Shown in pieces: positions 1 through 9,074 of a stretch of 64,000 bases of DNA. The DNA comes from Streptomyces sp. NBC_00376 (GTDB lineage: Bacteria > Actinomycetota > Actinomycetes > Streptomycetales > Streptomycetaceae), in NCBI RefSeq assembly GCF_036077095.1, contig NZ_CP107960.1:868001-932000 (forward strand), read 5' to 3'. The position numbers and the translations under genes are program-made. The notes beneath the pieces are model-generated. The model did not search any database, was not told the origin of the DNA, and worked only from the letters and a program-made list of their open reading frames with translations. Each line of letters opens with the position of its first letter. Within the stretch, counting starts at the first letter, position 1.

Positions 1-28
1 GCGGCTCCGTCCACCTCGACGGAGCCGC
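1..28 (-). terminator. Chitinase terminator hairpin
   Basis: A perfect 11-bp stem (1-11 with 18-28, loop cacctc) lies 28 bases beyond the stop of the chitinase gene. It is GC-rich with no clear T-tract, as is usual in Streptomyces. Confidence 0.6.
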
Positions 29-56
29 CCGGTCGCACAGGGGGTGCCGCGGCGCC

Positions 57-1109
57 TCAGCGGCCCTGCAGTGACTTGACGTTGTCGCCGAAGGTCCAGC
101 CCTTCGAGCCGTCCCAGTTGAGCGACCAGGTCATCAGGCCCTTGAGGGCGTTGCCGTAGTGGTTCCAGGCCTGTGACACCTGGCCGGTCGTCATGTGACC
201 GCCACCCGCGCCCGGCTGGGCCGGCAGCCCCGGAACCTGCTTGTCGTACGGGACCTTGATGGTGGTGCCCTGGATGACGAGCCCCTTGTCCAGACAGTCG
301 GTCTGGGCCTTGAACCCCTCGACCGTGCCAGCGGAGTACGAGTCCCCGGCGCACCCGTACATGCTGCCGTTGTAGTACTGCATGTTCAGCCACCACAGAC
401 GCCCGTTGTCCGCGTACTTCTTCACGATGGGCAGGTACGCGCCCCAGATCGAGCCGTAGGTGATGCTCCCGCCGGTGACATAGGCCGTCTCCGGCGCCAT
501 CGTCAGCCCGAAGTTCGAGGGCATCCGCGCGAGCACGCCGTCGATGATGCGGATGAGGTTGGACTGCGAGGCCGACAGCTGGTTGATGTTGCCGCTGCCG
601 GTCAGGCCGGTCTCGATGTCGATGTCGATGCCGTCGAAGTTGTACTTCTTCAGGATCGGCACGATCGTCTCGACGAACCGGTCGGCGACGGCGGTGGAGT
701 TGAGGTCGATGCCGGCGGCCGCGCCGCCGATGGACATCAGGGTGGTGAGTCCGGACTCCTTCGCCCGGCACATCTCGGCCGGGGTCGGGACCTTCACGGT
801 GAAGTCCATCCCGTCCTCCCACAGGACGGTGCCGTCCGAGAGGATGACCGGGAAGGCCGCGTTGATCACGTTGTAGCCGTGCTGCGCGATCCGGCCGTCG
901 GTGACCGGTATCCAGCCGAGCGGCGGGTGCACCCCGTTGGAGGCGCCGTCCCAGTTCTCCCAGTACCCCTGGAGAACCTTTCCGGAGGGCTTCGACTTGA
1001 CCGCGCAGGTCTCGTCCTGCGCGACGCTCGACTCCGCACCCACCAGCAGCTGTACGACACATGCCGCCGCGAGGCCGACCCCCAGCAGGCGCGATGTCCG
1101 ACCGAACAT
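57..1109 (-). CDS. Secreted family 18 chitinase
   Basis: Exported endo-acting chitinase of glycoside hydrolase family 18, cleaving beta-1,4-GlcNAc chains by substrate-assisted catalysis. Residues 1-31 form a signal peptide (MFGRTSRLLG, hydrophobic core, VAQ). The catalytic DxxDxDxE motif is present as FDGIDIDIE with the acid at Glu166, and SIGG precedes it as in the family. It is a single catalytic domain of 350 residues with no carbohydrate-binding module. I start it at 1109 because AAGGGA sits 7 bases upstream. A longer reading to 1235 would add 42 residues that look like leader DNA. The gene has its own chitin-type promoter and terminator and diverges from the siderophore operon. Confidence 0.92.
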   Translation of the reverse strand: MFGRTSRLLGVGLAAACVVQLLVGAESSVAQDETCAVKSKPSGKVLQGYWENWDGASNGVHPPLGWIPVTDGRIAQHGYNVINAAFPVILSDGTVLWEDGMDFTVKVPTPAEMCRAKESGLTTLMSIGGAAAGIDLNSTAVADRFVETIVPILKKYNFDGIDIDIETGLTGSGNINQLSASQSNLIRIIDGVLARMPSNFGLTMAPETAYVTGGSITYGSIWGAYLPIVKKYADNGRLWWLNMQYYNGSMYGCAGDSYSAGTVEGFKAQTDCLDKGLVIQGTTIKVPYDKQVPGLPAQPGAGGGHMTTGQVSQAWNHYGNALKGLMTWSLNWDGSKGWTFGDNVKSLQGR

Positions 1110-1252
1110 GCTCAGTTCCCTTCCTGTCGCGGCCGGCGCCGCCGGGGCGGCGCTGCTGCCCGAGGCGGCCCGGCGCGGGGCGAGTTGGCACGTGAATGAC
1201 ATGCGCCTGACAAACCCAGCGGAATGCGGTCTCACATTTCACGGCTCACCAC

Positions 1253-1294
1253 ACGCTAGGGAGACCCGGACCTTCCGTCAATAGGTCTGGACCA
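1253..1294 (-). promoter_or_regulatory. Chitinase promoter with paired 12-bp direct repeats
   Basis: On the minus strand, TTGACG (1276-1281) and TAGCGT (1253-1258) are separated by exactly 17 bases. The 12-mer TGGTCCAGACCT (1283-1294) and its variant AGGTCCGGGTCT (1262-1273) flank the -35 element as direct repeats. This is the arrangement known from Streptomyces chitinase promoters, where such repeats mediate chitin induction and glucose repression. Assignment by resemblance only. Confidence 0.75.
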
Positions 1295-1389
1295 AAGCGG
1301 CAACTCGATCGAGCCCCGGGGGCGGCGCGAATCCGCGCGAGAGGACCCGGAAGCGCCCCCCAGGGGGCCGGTTGCCGCCACACAAAGAC

Positions 1390-1408
1390 TTAGCTTAGGC
1401 TTGCCTAA
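1390..1408 (+). promoter_or_regulatory. Iron box (DmdR/IdeR operator)
   Basis: TTAGCTTAGGCTTGCCTAA matches the 19-bp actinobacterial iron box TTAGGTTAGGCTAACCTAA at 16 of 19 positions and keeps the inverted symmetry. It lies 118 bases before a siderophore-binding lipoprotein gene, so that operon is expected to be repressed by a DtxR-type regulator when iron is plentiful. Confidence 0.85.
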
Positions 1409-1525
1409 CTCCTTGCAATCTGCATCGGGGCCGCCCGTCGTACCCCCGTACGGCCGCTCATTCGGCATGCCCTCACGCGGTCGCGGGGACCCGCTGCTCC
1501 ATCCGTTCAAACATGAGGAACATCC

Positions 1526-2575
1526 ATGTCCCGGTTCACCCGCGCGCGTCGCCGGACGCTCGCCGCAACTGCCGCCGCCGCAGCGCTCACTCTCGCCCTC
1601 GGCGGCTGCTCGTCGAGCGACGACGGCAAGGAGGCGTCCGGCGCGTCCGGGAAGAACGGCGGCGCGTTCCCCGTCTCCATCAAGAGCGCGCTCGGCACCG
1701 CGGAGATCAAGGAACAGCCCGAACGGGTCGTCACCCTCGGCCAGGGCTCCGCCGAGACCGCCATCGCGCTCGGCCACACCCCGGTGGGCATCGAGAAGTA
1801 CGAGTGGGGAAGCGACAAGACGGGCTATCTGCCCTGGATCCACGACGCGGTGAAGCAGTCCGGCGACAAGCTGCCGACCCAGTTCACGGGCGGTGAGGAC
1901 ATCGACTTCGAGGCGATCACCGAGCTGGAGCCGGACGTCATCCTCGCGCCGTGGTCCGGGATCACGCAGAAGGACTACGACATCCTCAAGGACATCGCCC
2001 CCACCGTCGCCTATCCCGATCTGCCGTGGAGCACGGACTGGGACCAGCAGATCGAGATCATCGCCAAGGCGCTGGGACAGCCGGACGAGGCGAAGACGCT
2101 CACCTCGAAGATCGAGAAGCAGCTGTCCGACGCGGCGGCGACCCGGCCGGAGTACAAGAACTACAAGTTCTCGTACATCTACAACACCGGCCCCGGCACC
2201 CTCGGTGTCTTCAAGCCCGATGAGCAGCGCGTCAAGATGGTCTCCTCGCTCGGCCTCACGGTCGACCCGGTGGTGAACACCTTCAAGGAGACCAAGGGCA
2301 CCGACTCGGCGCTCATCGGCCTGGAGAACGCCGAGAAGCTGAAGGACAGCGACCTGGTCTTCACGTTCTACATGGACGACAAGGCCCGCAAGGAGATCGA
2401 GGCGCAGCCTCTGTACGCGGCGATCCCGGCGGTCAAGAGCGGCGCCGTGGTGGCCGGCAAGGACAACTCCTTCGTCACCGCCTCCTCGATCATCAACCCG
2501 CTCACCGTGCCGTGGGTGATCGACCGTTACCTGCCGCTGATCGACAAGGCCGTCGAGTCCGCCGCCAAGGGCTGA
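1526..2575 (+). CDS. Siderophore-binding lipoprotein of an iron ABC transporter
   Basis: FecB/FepB-type substrate-binding lipoprotein (349 aa) that captures ferric siderophore outside the membrane. A lipobox follows the hydrophobic signal (LALGGCSS), with the lipidated Cys near residue 28. The mature protein has the class III binding-protein pattern, two lobes joined by a long helix, with conserved PERVVTLGQGS, GHTPVGI and ITELEPDVILAP segments. First gene of a three-gene operon behind an iron box. The permeases follow, but no ATP-binding subunit does, so an orphan ATPase must be shared. The siderophore cannot be told from sequence. Confidence 0.9.
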   Translation: MSRFTRARRRTLAATAAAAALTLALGGCSSSDDGKEASGASGKNGGAFPVSIKSALGTAEIKEQPERVVTLGQGSAETAIALGHTPVGIEKYEWGSDKTGYLPWIHDAVKQSGDKLPTQFTGGEDIDFEAITELEPDVILAPWSGITQKDYDILKDIAPTVAYPDLPWSTDWDQQIEIIAKALGQPDEAKTLTSKIEKQLSDAAATRPEYKNYKFSYIYNTGPGTLGVFKPDEQRVKMVSSLGLTVDPVVNTFKETKGTDSALIGLENAEKLKDSDLVFTFYMDDKARKEIEAQPLYAAIPAVKSGAVVAGKDNSFVTASSIINPLTVPWVIDRYLPLIDKAVESAAKG

Positions 2576-2592
2576 GGCGGACCACCACCCCC

Positions 2593-3630
2593 ATGGCCAT
2601 CACCACGCACGCACCGCCGAGCGGTGCCGGTACCTCACGGGCCGGCACCGCTCGGCGGGCGTTCTCCGTCGTCATCGCAGTCGCCGTCCTGGTGCTCGCC
2701 GTCCTCGCGAGCGTCATGTTCGGCAGCCGTACCACCTCGTTCGGCGATGTGCTGCACGTCCTGTCCGGCAGCGCGGACCCGAATGTCACCACCATCGTCG
2801 AGAGCCGCTATCCGCGCACCGCGCTCGGTGTGCTGGCCGGTCTCTGCCTCGCCGTCGCGGGCACCCTCATGCAGGGGGTGACCCGCAATCCGCTGGCCGA
2901 TCCCGGGCTCCTCGGGATCAACGCGGGTGCCTCCGCGAGCATCGTCGCCGCGACGGCGTTCCTGGGGGCCTCGGGCAGCACGGACACCATGTGGTGGGCG
3001 CTGCCCGGTGCGTTGCTCGCGGGTCTGCTCGTCCATGCGATCGGGTCGGCGGGTTCGGGCAGCGGCCTCATCCGGCTGGTGCTCGCCGGCGCGGTGCTCT
3101 CCGCCGTGCTGATGGCGTTCATCCAGGCGGTGACGCTGAGCCGCCCGCAGGTGTTCGACAGCTACCGGTACTGGGTCGTCGGGGCGCTCGGCGGGCGGGA
3201 CTTCGATGTCTTCTGGTCGGTCCTGCCATTCGCCGTGGCCGGTCTGGTGATCGCAGCGGTGCTCGCTCCCGGCCTCAACGCACTCGCGCTCGGCGACTCG
3301 ACGGCGGCGTCCCTGGGGGCGAATCCGGCGCTGGTGCGGGCGGGCGGGCTGTTCGCGGCCACGCTGCTGAGCGCGGCCGCGACGGCGGCGGTCGGTCCGA
3401 TCGCCTTCGTCGGACTGGCCGTTCCGCATGTGGTGCGGGCCGTGGTCGGTGTCGACTTCCGCATGCAGATCCTTTTCTCGGCGCTGGCCGGTCCGGCGCT
3501 GCTGCTCCTCGCGGATGTCGTGGGCCGGGTGGTCATGCGCCCGCAGGAGCTGATGGTCGGTGTGGTGACCGCGTTCATCGGGGCGCCGGCACTGCTCGTC
3601 GCCGTACGCAGGATGAGGGGCAACGCATGA
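2593..3630 (+). CDS. FecCD-family iron-siderophore permease 1
   Basis: Polytopic permease of the FecCD/BtuC family (345 aa, about ten membrane helices). Hallmark stretches are LAVAGTLMQGVTRNPLADPG and GPIAFVGLAVPHVVR, the latter being the ATPase-contact region. I place the start at the ATG at 2593, 17 bases after the binding-protein stop. The upstream extension would lie inside that gene. Its stop overlaps the next permease start (ATGA), so the two are probably translated together and form a heterodimeric channel. Confidence 0.9.
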   Translation: MAITTHAPPSGAGTSRAGTARRAFSVVIAVAVLVLAVLASVMFGSRTTSFGDVLHVLSGSADPNVTTIVESRYPRTALGVLAGLCLAVAGTLMQGVTRNPLADPGLLGINAGASASIVAATAFLGASGSTDTMWWALPGALLAGLLVHAIGSAGSGSGLIRLVLAGAVLSAVLMAFIQAVTLSRPQVFDSYRYWVVGALGGRDFDVFWSVLPFAVAGLVIAAVLAPGLNALALGDSTAASLGANPALVRAGGLFAATLLSAAATAAVGPIAFVGLAVPHVVRAVVGVDFRMQILFSALAGPALLLLADVVGRVVMRPQELMVGVVTAFIGAPALLVAVRRMRGNA

Positions 3631-4691
3631 CGTCGCATCAGGCCGCGGTCCGCACCGCTTCGCCCCGGAAGGTGATCAGGGCCGGCGGGAGGGTGGCCGT
3701 TCCGGTCCGGCGGGTGTCGGTGCTGACGGCCCTCGTGCTGCTGGTGCTGCTGCTGGCGGGCGCCGTCGCCACGTTGTCGCTCGGTCGGCTCGGCATTCCG
3801 CTCGCCGACCTGGCCGGGGCGGTGACCGGCGGGGCCGAGGGCAAGGACGCGTTCGTGCTGGAGCGGCTGCGCGGTCCCCGGCTGACGGTCGCCGTGGGCA
3901 CCGGTGCGGCGCTCGGGCTCTCCGGGGCGCTGTTCCAGTCCGTCACCCGCAATCCGCTGGGCAGCCCCGATGTGATCGGGCTGGCGTCCGGGGCCGGGGC
4001 GGGCGCCGCGATCTCGGCGCTGCTGTTCCCGGACACCGTGCCGGTGGCGCTCGGCGCACTGCTCGGCGCCCTCCTCGCCATGGCGCTGGTGTATGTGTCG
4101 ACCGGGACCGGGTTCCGCAACCCGGCGCGGCTGGTCATCGCGGGGATCGGGGTCGCCGCGATCGGCACCGCGATCACCCAGTACGTCGTCTACGCCATGG
4201 AGCGGGACCGCGCCGCCGTCCTCACCGCCTACGTCAACGGCAGCCTGTCGGCGCGGTCCTGGGAGGACGCGACCACGATCTGGCTGGTGCTGCTGGTGAC
4301 GGCCCCGCTCACCGCGCTGGTGTCGCGGCGGCTGGACATCGGGGAGATGGGCGACGACATCGCGGCCGCGCTCGGCTCCGAGCCCCGCCGTACGAAGACG
4401 GCCGCCGTGCTGCTGGCGATCGTGCTCTCGGCGGGGGCGGTCAGCGTCGCCGGCCCCATCGCGTTCATCTCGCTGACGGCCCCGCAGATCGCCAGGCGGA
4501 TCACCCGGGTCTCCGGCCCGCACCTGGCGCTGTCGGCGCTGACCGGTGCGCTGCTGCTGGTGCTCGCGGATCTCTGCGCCCAGCAGTTGCCGCTCTTCGA
4601 CAACCTGCCGGTAGGCATCTACACGATGGCTGTCGGAGGCGTGTACCTGGGCTATCTGCTGGTACGGGAGTGGCGCCGGGGAGCCCTGTGA
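3627..4691 (+). CDS. FecCD-family iron-siderophore permease 2
   Basis: Second FecCD permease (354 aa) with the same fold: GLSGALFQSVTRNPLGSPD near the N-terminus and AGPIAFISLTAPQIAR for the ATPase contact. The start is fixed by the ATGA overlap with the previous gene. A basic, poorly conserved N-terminal 30 residues precede the first helix. It ends the iron operon, and the next gene starts behind its own promoter at 4745. Confidence 0.9.
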   Translation: MTSHQAAVRTASPRKVIRAGGRVAVPVRRVSVLTALVLLVLLLAGAVATLSLGRLGIPLADLAGAVTGGAEGKDAFVLERLRGPRLTVAVGTGAALGLSGALFQSVTRNPLGSPDVIGLASGAGAGAAISALLFPDTVPVALGALLGALLAMALVYVSTGTGFRNPARLVIAGIGVAAIGTAITQYVVYAMERDRAAVLTAYVNGSLSARSWEDATTIWLVLLVTAPLTALVSRRLDIGEMGDDIAAALGSEPRRTKTAAVLLAIVLSAGAVSVAGPIAFISLTAPQIARRITRVSGPHLALSALTGALLLVLADLCAQQLPLFDNLPVGIYTMAVGGVYLGYLLVREWRRGAL

Positions 4692-4744
4692 GGCCGGCAC
4701 CGTACACCACTCGCCACTGAAGCGACCTCGGCCCCACACCCCCC

Positions 4745-4802
4745 TTGAACGCGTTCAAGAAAGCTCGTAGAGTCTGCGCCGAGCACAGTTGAACGCGTTC
4801 AA
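4745..4802 (+). promoter_or_regulatory. Promoter with twin palindromic operators
   Basis: Two perfect copies of the palindrome TTGAACGCGTTCAA occur at 4745-4758 and 4789-4802, 44 bases apart (about four helical turns). The first six bases of copy 1 also serve as a -35 box, TTGAAC, spaced 17 bases from TAGAGT (4768-4773), a good -10. Copy 2 would sit just after the transcription start. A TetR- or MarR-type repressor bound at both sites would occlude the promoter. No such regulator gene is adjacent. Confidence 0.75.
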
Positions 4803-4816
4803 GTCGGGGGGCGGCG

Positions 4817-5668
4817 ATGTCCGTGCTGGTCAATTCGATCGTGATGCTGGGCATGCTGGTGGTGGTCCCCGCGGGGCTGCGGCTGACCGGTGCGGCCGGG
4901 CTGGACCGGATGCGGCGCCTGTGGCCGCTCTTCGCCGTTCCCGGCGCCGTCTCGCTCTGGCTGCCGCGCGGCACGGCCGCCACCGCCCTGGCGGTCTGTT
5001 ACGCACTCGGCGCCGCACTGCTCGCCCTGCACGTCCCGCCCCGGCTGCTCCGGCTCCGCGACCTCCCGACGTCCCGGGCACCGGCCGAGACCGCCCTGCT
5101 CACCGCCCTGGTCACGCCTTCGATCGCCGCCACGGCCCTGGTCGCCGAACGCTCGGGGCACACTCTCTTCGGCTTCGGGCTCGGCATCCTCGCGCTGACC
5201 GTGCCGCACTTCCACTTCGCCGGATTCGCCGCCGCGCTGGTCGCGGGGCTCGTCTGCCGGATCACCGACAGCCGCGCGGGAAGGTTCGCCGCGCTGAGCG
5301 TGCCGCTGGGCACCCTGCTCGTCCTGATCGGCTACTTCATCGGGGACTGGGCCGAGCTCGCGGGAGCCGCCGTGCTGACCTCGGGGATGTGGACCGTCGC
5401 CCTCCTCACCTGGCGGTCGGTCCGTACCGGGCAGCGGGACCTGGTCACCCGGGCCCTGCTCGCCGTCTCGTCCGCCGTGCTCGCCGTCACCATGGTGCTC
5501 GCACTGAGCTGGGCACTCGGCGAGGCCACCGGACTCCCGCACCCCACACTGACCTGGATGGCCGCCACCCACGGCCTCGGCAACGCACTGGGCTTCGCGC
5601 TCTGCTCGGTGCTCGCCTGGCAGCGGCTCCGCGATCGCACCGACCACGAAGAAAGCAGGACCGCATGA
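4817..5668 (+). CDS. YndJ-like membrane protein
   Basis: Integral membrane protein of 283 aa with eight or so hydrophobic segments, resembling the YndJ family, whose biochemical role is unknown. Visible features include GFGLGILALTVPHFHFAGFA and a late MAATHGLGNALGF segment. The start at 4817 follows a GGGGGGCGGCG ribosome site and lies 14 bases after the second palindromic operator. Its stop overlaps the DUF1990 start by ATGA. In other actinobacteria YndJ and DUF1990 proteins are also neighbours, so they likely act together. Confidence 0.75.
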   Translation: MSVLVNSIVMLGMLVVVPAGLRLTGAAGLDRMRRLWPLFAVPGAVSLWLPRGTAATALAVCYALGAALLALHVPPRLLRLRDLPTSRAPAETALLTALVTPSIAATALVAERSGHTLFGFGLGILALTVPHFHFAGFAAALVAGLVCRITDSRAGRFAALSVPLGTLLVLIGYFIGDWAELAGAAVLTSGMWTVALLTWRSVRTGQRDLVTRALLAVSSAVLAVTMVLALSWALGEATGLPHPTLTWMAATHGLGNALGFALCSVLAWQRLRDRTDHEESRTA

Positions 5669-6189
5669 GCAGCCTCAGCTATCCCGAGGCCGGCGCCACC
5701 CTCCTCGGACCGCTGCCCGCCGGATACCACCACCTCCACCACCGGGCCAGGGTCGGGCGCGGCCGGGCCGACCTCCGGGCGGCAGGCGCGGCGGTCACCG
5801 AATGGCGCATGCACCGCACCAGCGGGGCCAGGGTCGACGCGTCGGCTCCCCGCGCCGGCGACGGGGTGCGCGTCCGGGTGTCGCTGGGTGTCGGCCCGCT
5901 CCGGTTCGCCGCGCCCTGCCAGGTCGTCTGGACCGCGTACGAGCAGGACCGCGTCGGGTTCGCCTACGGGACCGAGACCCGGCACCCGGAGCGCGGCGAG
6001 GAGTCCTTCGTGGTGGAGCTGGCCGACGACGGGACGGTGTGGTTCACCGTCACGGCGTTCAGCCGCCCGGCCGCCTGGTACACCCGGCTCGCGGGGCCCG
6101 TCGTCCCGGTGCTCCAGCGGTGGTACGCCCGGCGGCTGGGCAGCACGCTCCGCCGCATCGTGGACGAGGAACGCGGCGGGCGGGGCTGA
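5665..6189 (+). CDS. DUF1990 family protein
   Basis: 174-aa soluble protein of the DUF1990 family. The conserved core runs from SYPEAGAT at the N-terminus through VVWTAYEQDRVGFAYGTETRHPERGEE to the C-terminal FSRPAAWYTRLAGP. The family's function is not established. Start fixed by the ATGA overlap with the YndJ-like gene. The following gene begins only 19 bases after its stop, so all three are probably one operon under the palindromic operators. Confidence 0.85.
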   Translation: MSSLSYPEAGATLLGPLPAGYHHLHHRARVGRGRADLRAAGAAVTEWRMHRTSGARVDASAPRAGDGVRVRVSLGVGPLRFAAPCQVVWTAYEQDRVGFAYGTETRHPERGEESFVVELADDGTVWFTVTAFSRPAAWYTRLAGPVVPVLQRWYARRLGSTLRRIVDEERGGRG

Positions 6190-6208
6190 ATCGCCGATAC
6201 TGGAGGTG

Positions 6209-7645
6209 ATGGAGTGGTTCACCGCAGACGGGTACTGGCTCAGCCGGCTGATCTTCCAGCGGGCGCTGGCCGCTGTCTACCTGTTCGCATTCCTCACCGC
6301 CGCGCTCCAGTTCCGGGCGCTGATCGGCGAACGGGGCATGCTGCCGGTGCCCGATTTCCTGCGCCGCACCGACTGGCGCGACGGCCCCGGGCTCTTCCGG
6401 CTCCACTACTCCGACCGCTTCTTCGCGCTCGTCGCCTGGACCGGCTGCGCGCTGGCCGTCGCCCTGCTCGTGGGCGCGGACTCGTATGTTCCGCTCTGGG
6501 CGGCGATGCTGCTCTGGGCGCTGCCCTGGGCGCTGTACCTCTCGATCGTCCAGGTCGGCCAGACCTGGTACGGCTTCGGCTGGGAGTCGCTGCTGCTGGA
6601 GACCGGCTTCCTCGCCGTCTTCCTCGGCAACGCGCACACCGCTCCCCCGGTGCTGGTGCTGTGGCTGCTGCGCTGGGTGCTGTTCCGGGTGGAGTTCGGT
6701 GCCGGGCTGATCAAGATCCGCGGCGACGAGTGCTGGCGCAAGCTCACCTGCCTGTACTTCCACCACGAGACCCAGCCGATGCCGGGGCCGCTGAGCTGGT
6801 TCTTCCACCGACTGCCCAAACCTGTCCACCGGGCCGAGGTCGCGGCCAACCATGTCACCCAGCTCCTGGTTCCGGTGCTCCTCTTCACTCCGCAGCCGGT
6901 GGCGAGCGCCGCCGCGGGGCTGATGATCGTCACCCAGCTGTGGCTGGTCGTCTCGGGGAACTTCGCCTGGCTGAACTGGGTGACGATCACCCTGGCCCTG
7001 TCCGCCGTCGACTGGTCCCTGTTCACCGCGCCGCCCGCCCAGTCCGCGCCGCCGCTCTGGTACGAGATCGTCGTCATCGCGGTTACCGCGCTGGTCCTGT
7101 TCCTCAGCTACCGCCCGGCGCTCAATCTGGTCTCCCGCCGTCAGGTGATGAACCGCTCGTTCGACCCGTTGCACCTGGTCAACACCTACGGCGCGTTCGG
7201 CAGCATCAGCCGGGTCCGGCTGGAGGTGGTGGTCGAGGGCACGGACGCGCGGGAGCTCCACGACGGCACCGTCTGGCGGGAGTACGGCTTCCGCGGCAAA
7301 CCGGGCGATCCGCGCCGGATGCCCCGCCAGTTCGCCCCGTACCATCTGCGGCTGGACTGGCTGATGTGGTTCGCGGCGCTCTCCCCCGCGTACGCCCACC
7401 CCTGGTTCGGCCCGTTCGTGGAGCGGCTGCTGGAGAACGACCGGGACACCCTGCGGCTGCTGCGCCACAACCCGTTCCCCGACGCTCCTCCGACGCATGT
7501 CCGCGCCAGGGTGTACCACTACCGCTACACCACCTGGCGGGAGCTGCGGGCCACCGGGCGCTGGTGGCACCGGACCCATGTGCGGGAGTTCATGCCCCCG
7601 GTCTCGCTCGGCCCCGCCCGGACCGGCCCGGCCCGGCGGTCCTGA
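6209..7645 (+). CDS. Lipase maturation factor family protein
   Basis: Polytopic membrane protein of 478 aa resembling the lipase maturation factor (LMF1) family, which in animals assists lipase folding. Bacterial members are uncharacterised. Family signatures are QTWYGFGWESLLLETGFLA, LLRWVLFRVEFGAGLIKIRG and the C-terminal RMPRQFAPYHLRLDWLMWF. The ATG at 6209 is taken from the family N-terminus (EWFTADGYWLSRL), although GGAGG lies only 2 bases before it. An in-frame GTG at 6206 does not help spacing. Third gene of the YndJ-DUF1990 operon. Confidence 0.85.
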   Translation: MEWFTADGYWLSRLIFQRALAAVYLFAFLTAALQFRALIGERGMLPVPDFLRRTDWRDGPGLFRLHYSDRFFALVAWTGCALAVALLVGADSYVPLWAAMLLWALPWALYLSIVQVGQTWYGFGWESLLLETGFLAVFLGNAHTAPPVLVLWLLRWVLFRVEFGAGLIKIRGDECWRKLTCLYFHHETQPMPGPLSWFFHRLPKPVHRAEVAANHVTQLLVPVLLFTPQPVASAAAGLMIVTQLWLVVSGNFAWLNWVTITLALSAVDWSLFTAPPAQSAPPLWYEIVVIAVTALVLFLSYRPALNLVSRRQVMNRSFDPLHLVNTYGAFGSISRVRLEVVVEGTDARELHDGTVWREYGFRGKPGDPRRMPRQFAPYHLRLDWLMWFAALSPAYAHPWFGPFVERLLENDRDTLRLLRHNPFPDAPPTHVRARVYHYRYTTWRELRATGRWWHRTHVREFMPPVSLGPARTGPARRS

Positions 7646-7680
7646 GCTCCCGGGCCGCCCCGCTGCCGGGGCGACGCCCA

Positions 7681-9026
7681 TCACTTGGACTCCTCCCGGG
7701 CCCGCAGCAGCTTGGTGATCTGTCTGACGAGTTCGTCGTCGCTGGTCACGGCCTTGCCGGAGACCAGGGCACCGAGACGCTCGGCGGTCTGGAAGTCGTA
7801 GGCGCGTTCCCGGTCCGTGCCAGGAACGCTGTCGTACTCGTCCGCCGCGCGGAAGCCCACGGTCAGATCGACCGCCTTCGCGATGACCCAGGTGAGGATG
7901 AAGGAGAACGCGATCACGCAGACGATGGCGACGAGCTGCTTGCCCAGCAGCCCCCAGCCGCCGCCGTAGAAGAGCCCCTTCTCACCGCTGATCCGTGCGG
8001 TGGCGAACAGACCGACCATGATCAGGCCGATCAGACCCCCGACACCGTGCACGCCCACCACGTCGAGGGTGTCGTCCACGTCGAAGCGGTACTTGAGCGT
8101 GATGGCGAAGGCGCAGACCGCCCCGACCACCAGTCCGGTGATGACCGCACCGAGCGTGTTGATCTCACCGCAGGCGGGGGTGATGGCGACCATGCCGGCG
8201 ACGGCGGAGGACACGACGCCCATGGCGGTGACCGTGCCGGTCCGCCACTTCTCGACCAGCGGCCAGGTGACCATGGCACCCGCCGCGCCGAGCTGGGTGT
8301 TGATGAACGCCGCGGCCGCGGTGCCCTGGTCGCTGAGCGCCGAGCCGGAGTTGAAGCCGAACCAGCCGAACCAGAGCAGCCCGACACCGATCACGACGAG
8401 CGGAATGTTGTTGGGCCGCTCCTCGCGGCGGGCGAAGTCGCGCGGCGCCCGCAGCACGAGTGCGACGGCGAGCCCGGCGACCCCGGAGTTGAGTTCCACC
8501 GGCAGACCGCCGGCGAAGTCCAGCGCGCCGAGGTGCTTGACGATCCACCCTGGTCGAACACCCAGTGGGCCAGTGGGATGTAGACGATCAGCAGCCACAG
8601 GACGACGAAGACGAGCCAGCCCTTCATGGTGGCGCGGTCGGCGATCGAGCCGCTGATCAGCGCGACCGTGATGATCGCGAAGCCCATCTGGAACGTGCTG
8701 AAGACGTAGGTGGGGACGTGGCCAGTCAGTGTGTTCAGCTCGATGCCGCGCATGAACACGTGGTCGAGGTTGCCGATGAGTCCGGCGCCGCCGACGTCCG
8801 GGCCGAACGCCAGCGAGTAGCCGATCACCCACCAGACGAGGGTGCCGAAGGCGAGCGCGGCGAAGCTCATCTTGATCACCATCAGGATGTGCTGGGTGCG
8901 CACCATGCCGCCGTAGAAGAACGCCAGCCCCGGCGTCATCAGCAGCACCATGGCTGTGGAGGCGAGCAGCCATGCGGTGTCGCCGGAGTCGTACGCGGCC
9001 GGCATCGGCGCGGGAGCGGTATTCAT
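7681..9026 (-). pseudogene. amt: Ammonium transporter, frameshifted
   Basis: Amt/MEP ammonium channel gene read in two frames. The first 160 residues (TPGLAFFYGGMVR, GFAIITVALISGS, PLAHWVFD) end in a frameshift at about 8546-8555. The remainder (WIVKHLGALDFAGGLPVEL, VGVHGVGGLIGLIMVG and a cytosolic tail) continues one frame over to the stop at 7681. The family reads HWVFD followed within a few residues by WIV, so the lesion is a small deletion or insertion in a GGTGG tract. It could be real decay or a sequencing error. Position, 48 bases after ureD on the same strand, makes it the last gene of the urea operon, which is itself broken, so real decay is credible. Confidence 0.85.
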
Positions 9027-9074
9027 CGACGGATACCTCGCAGGGGTGTGGTCGGTGGTGTGGGCGGCAGTACG

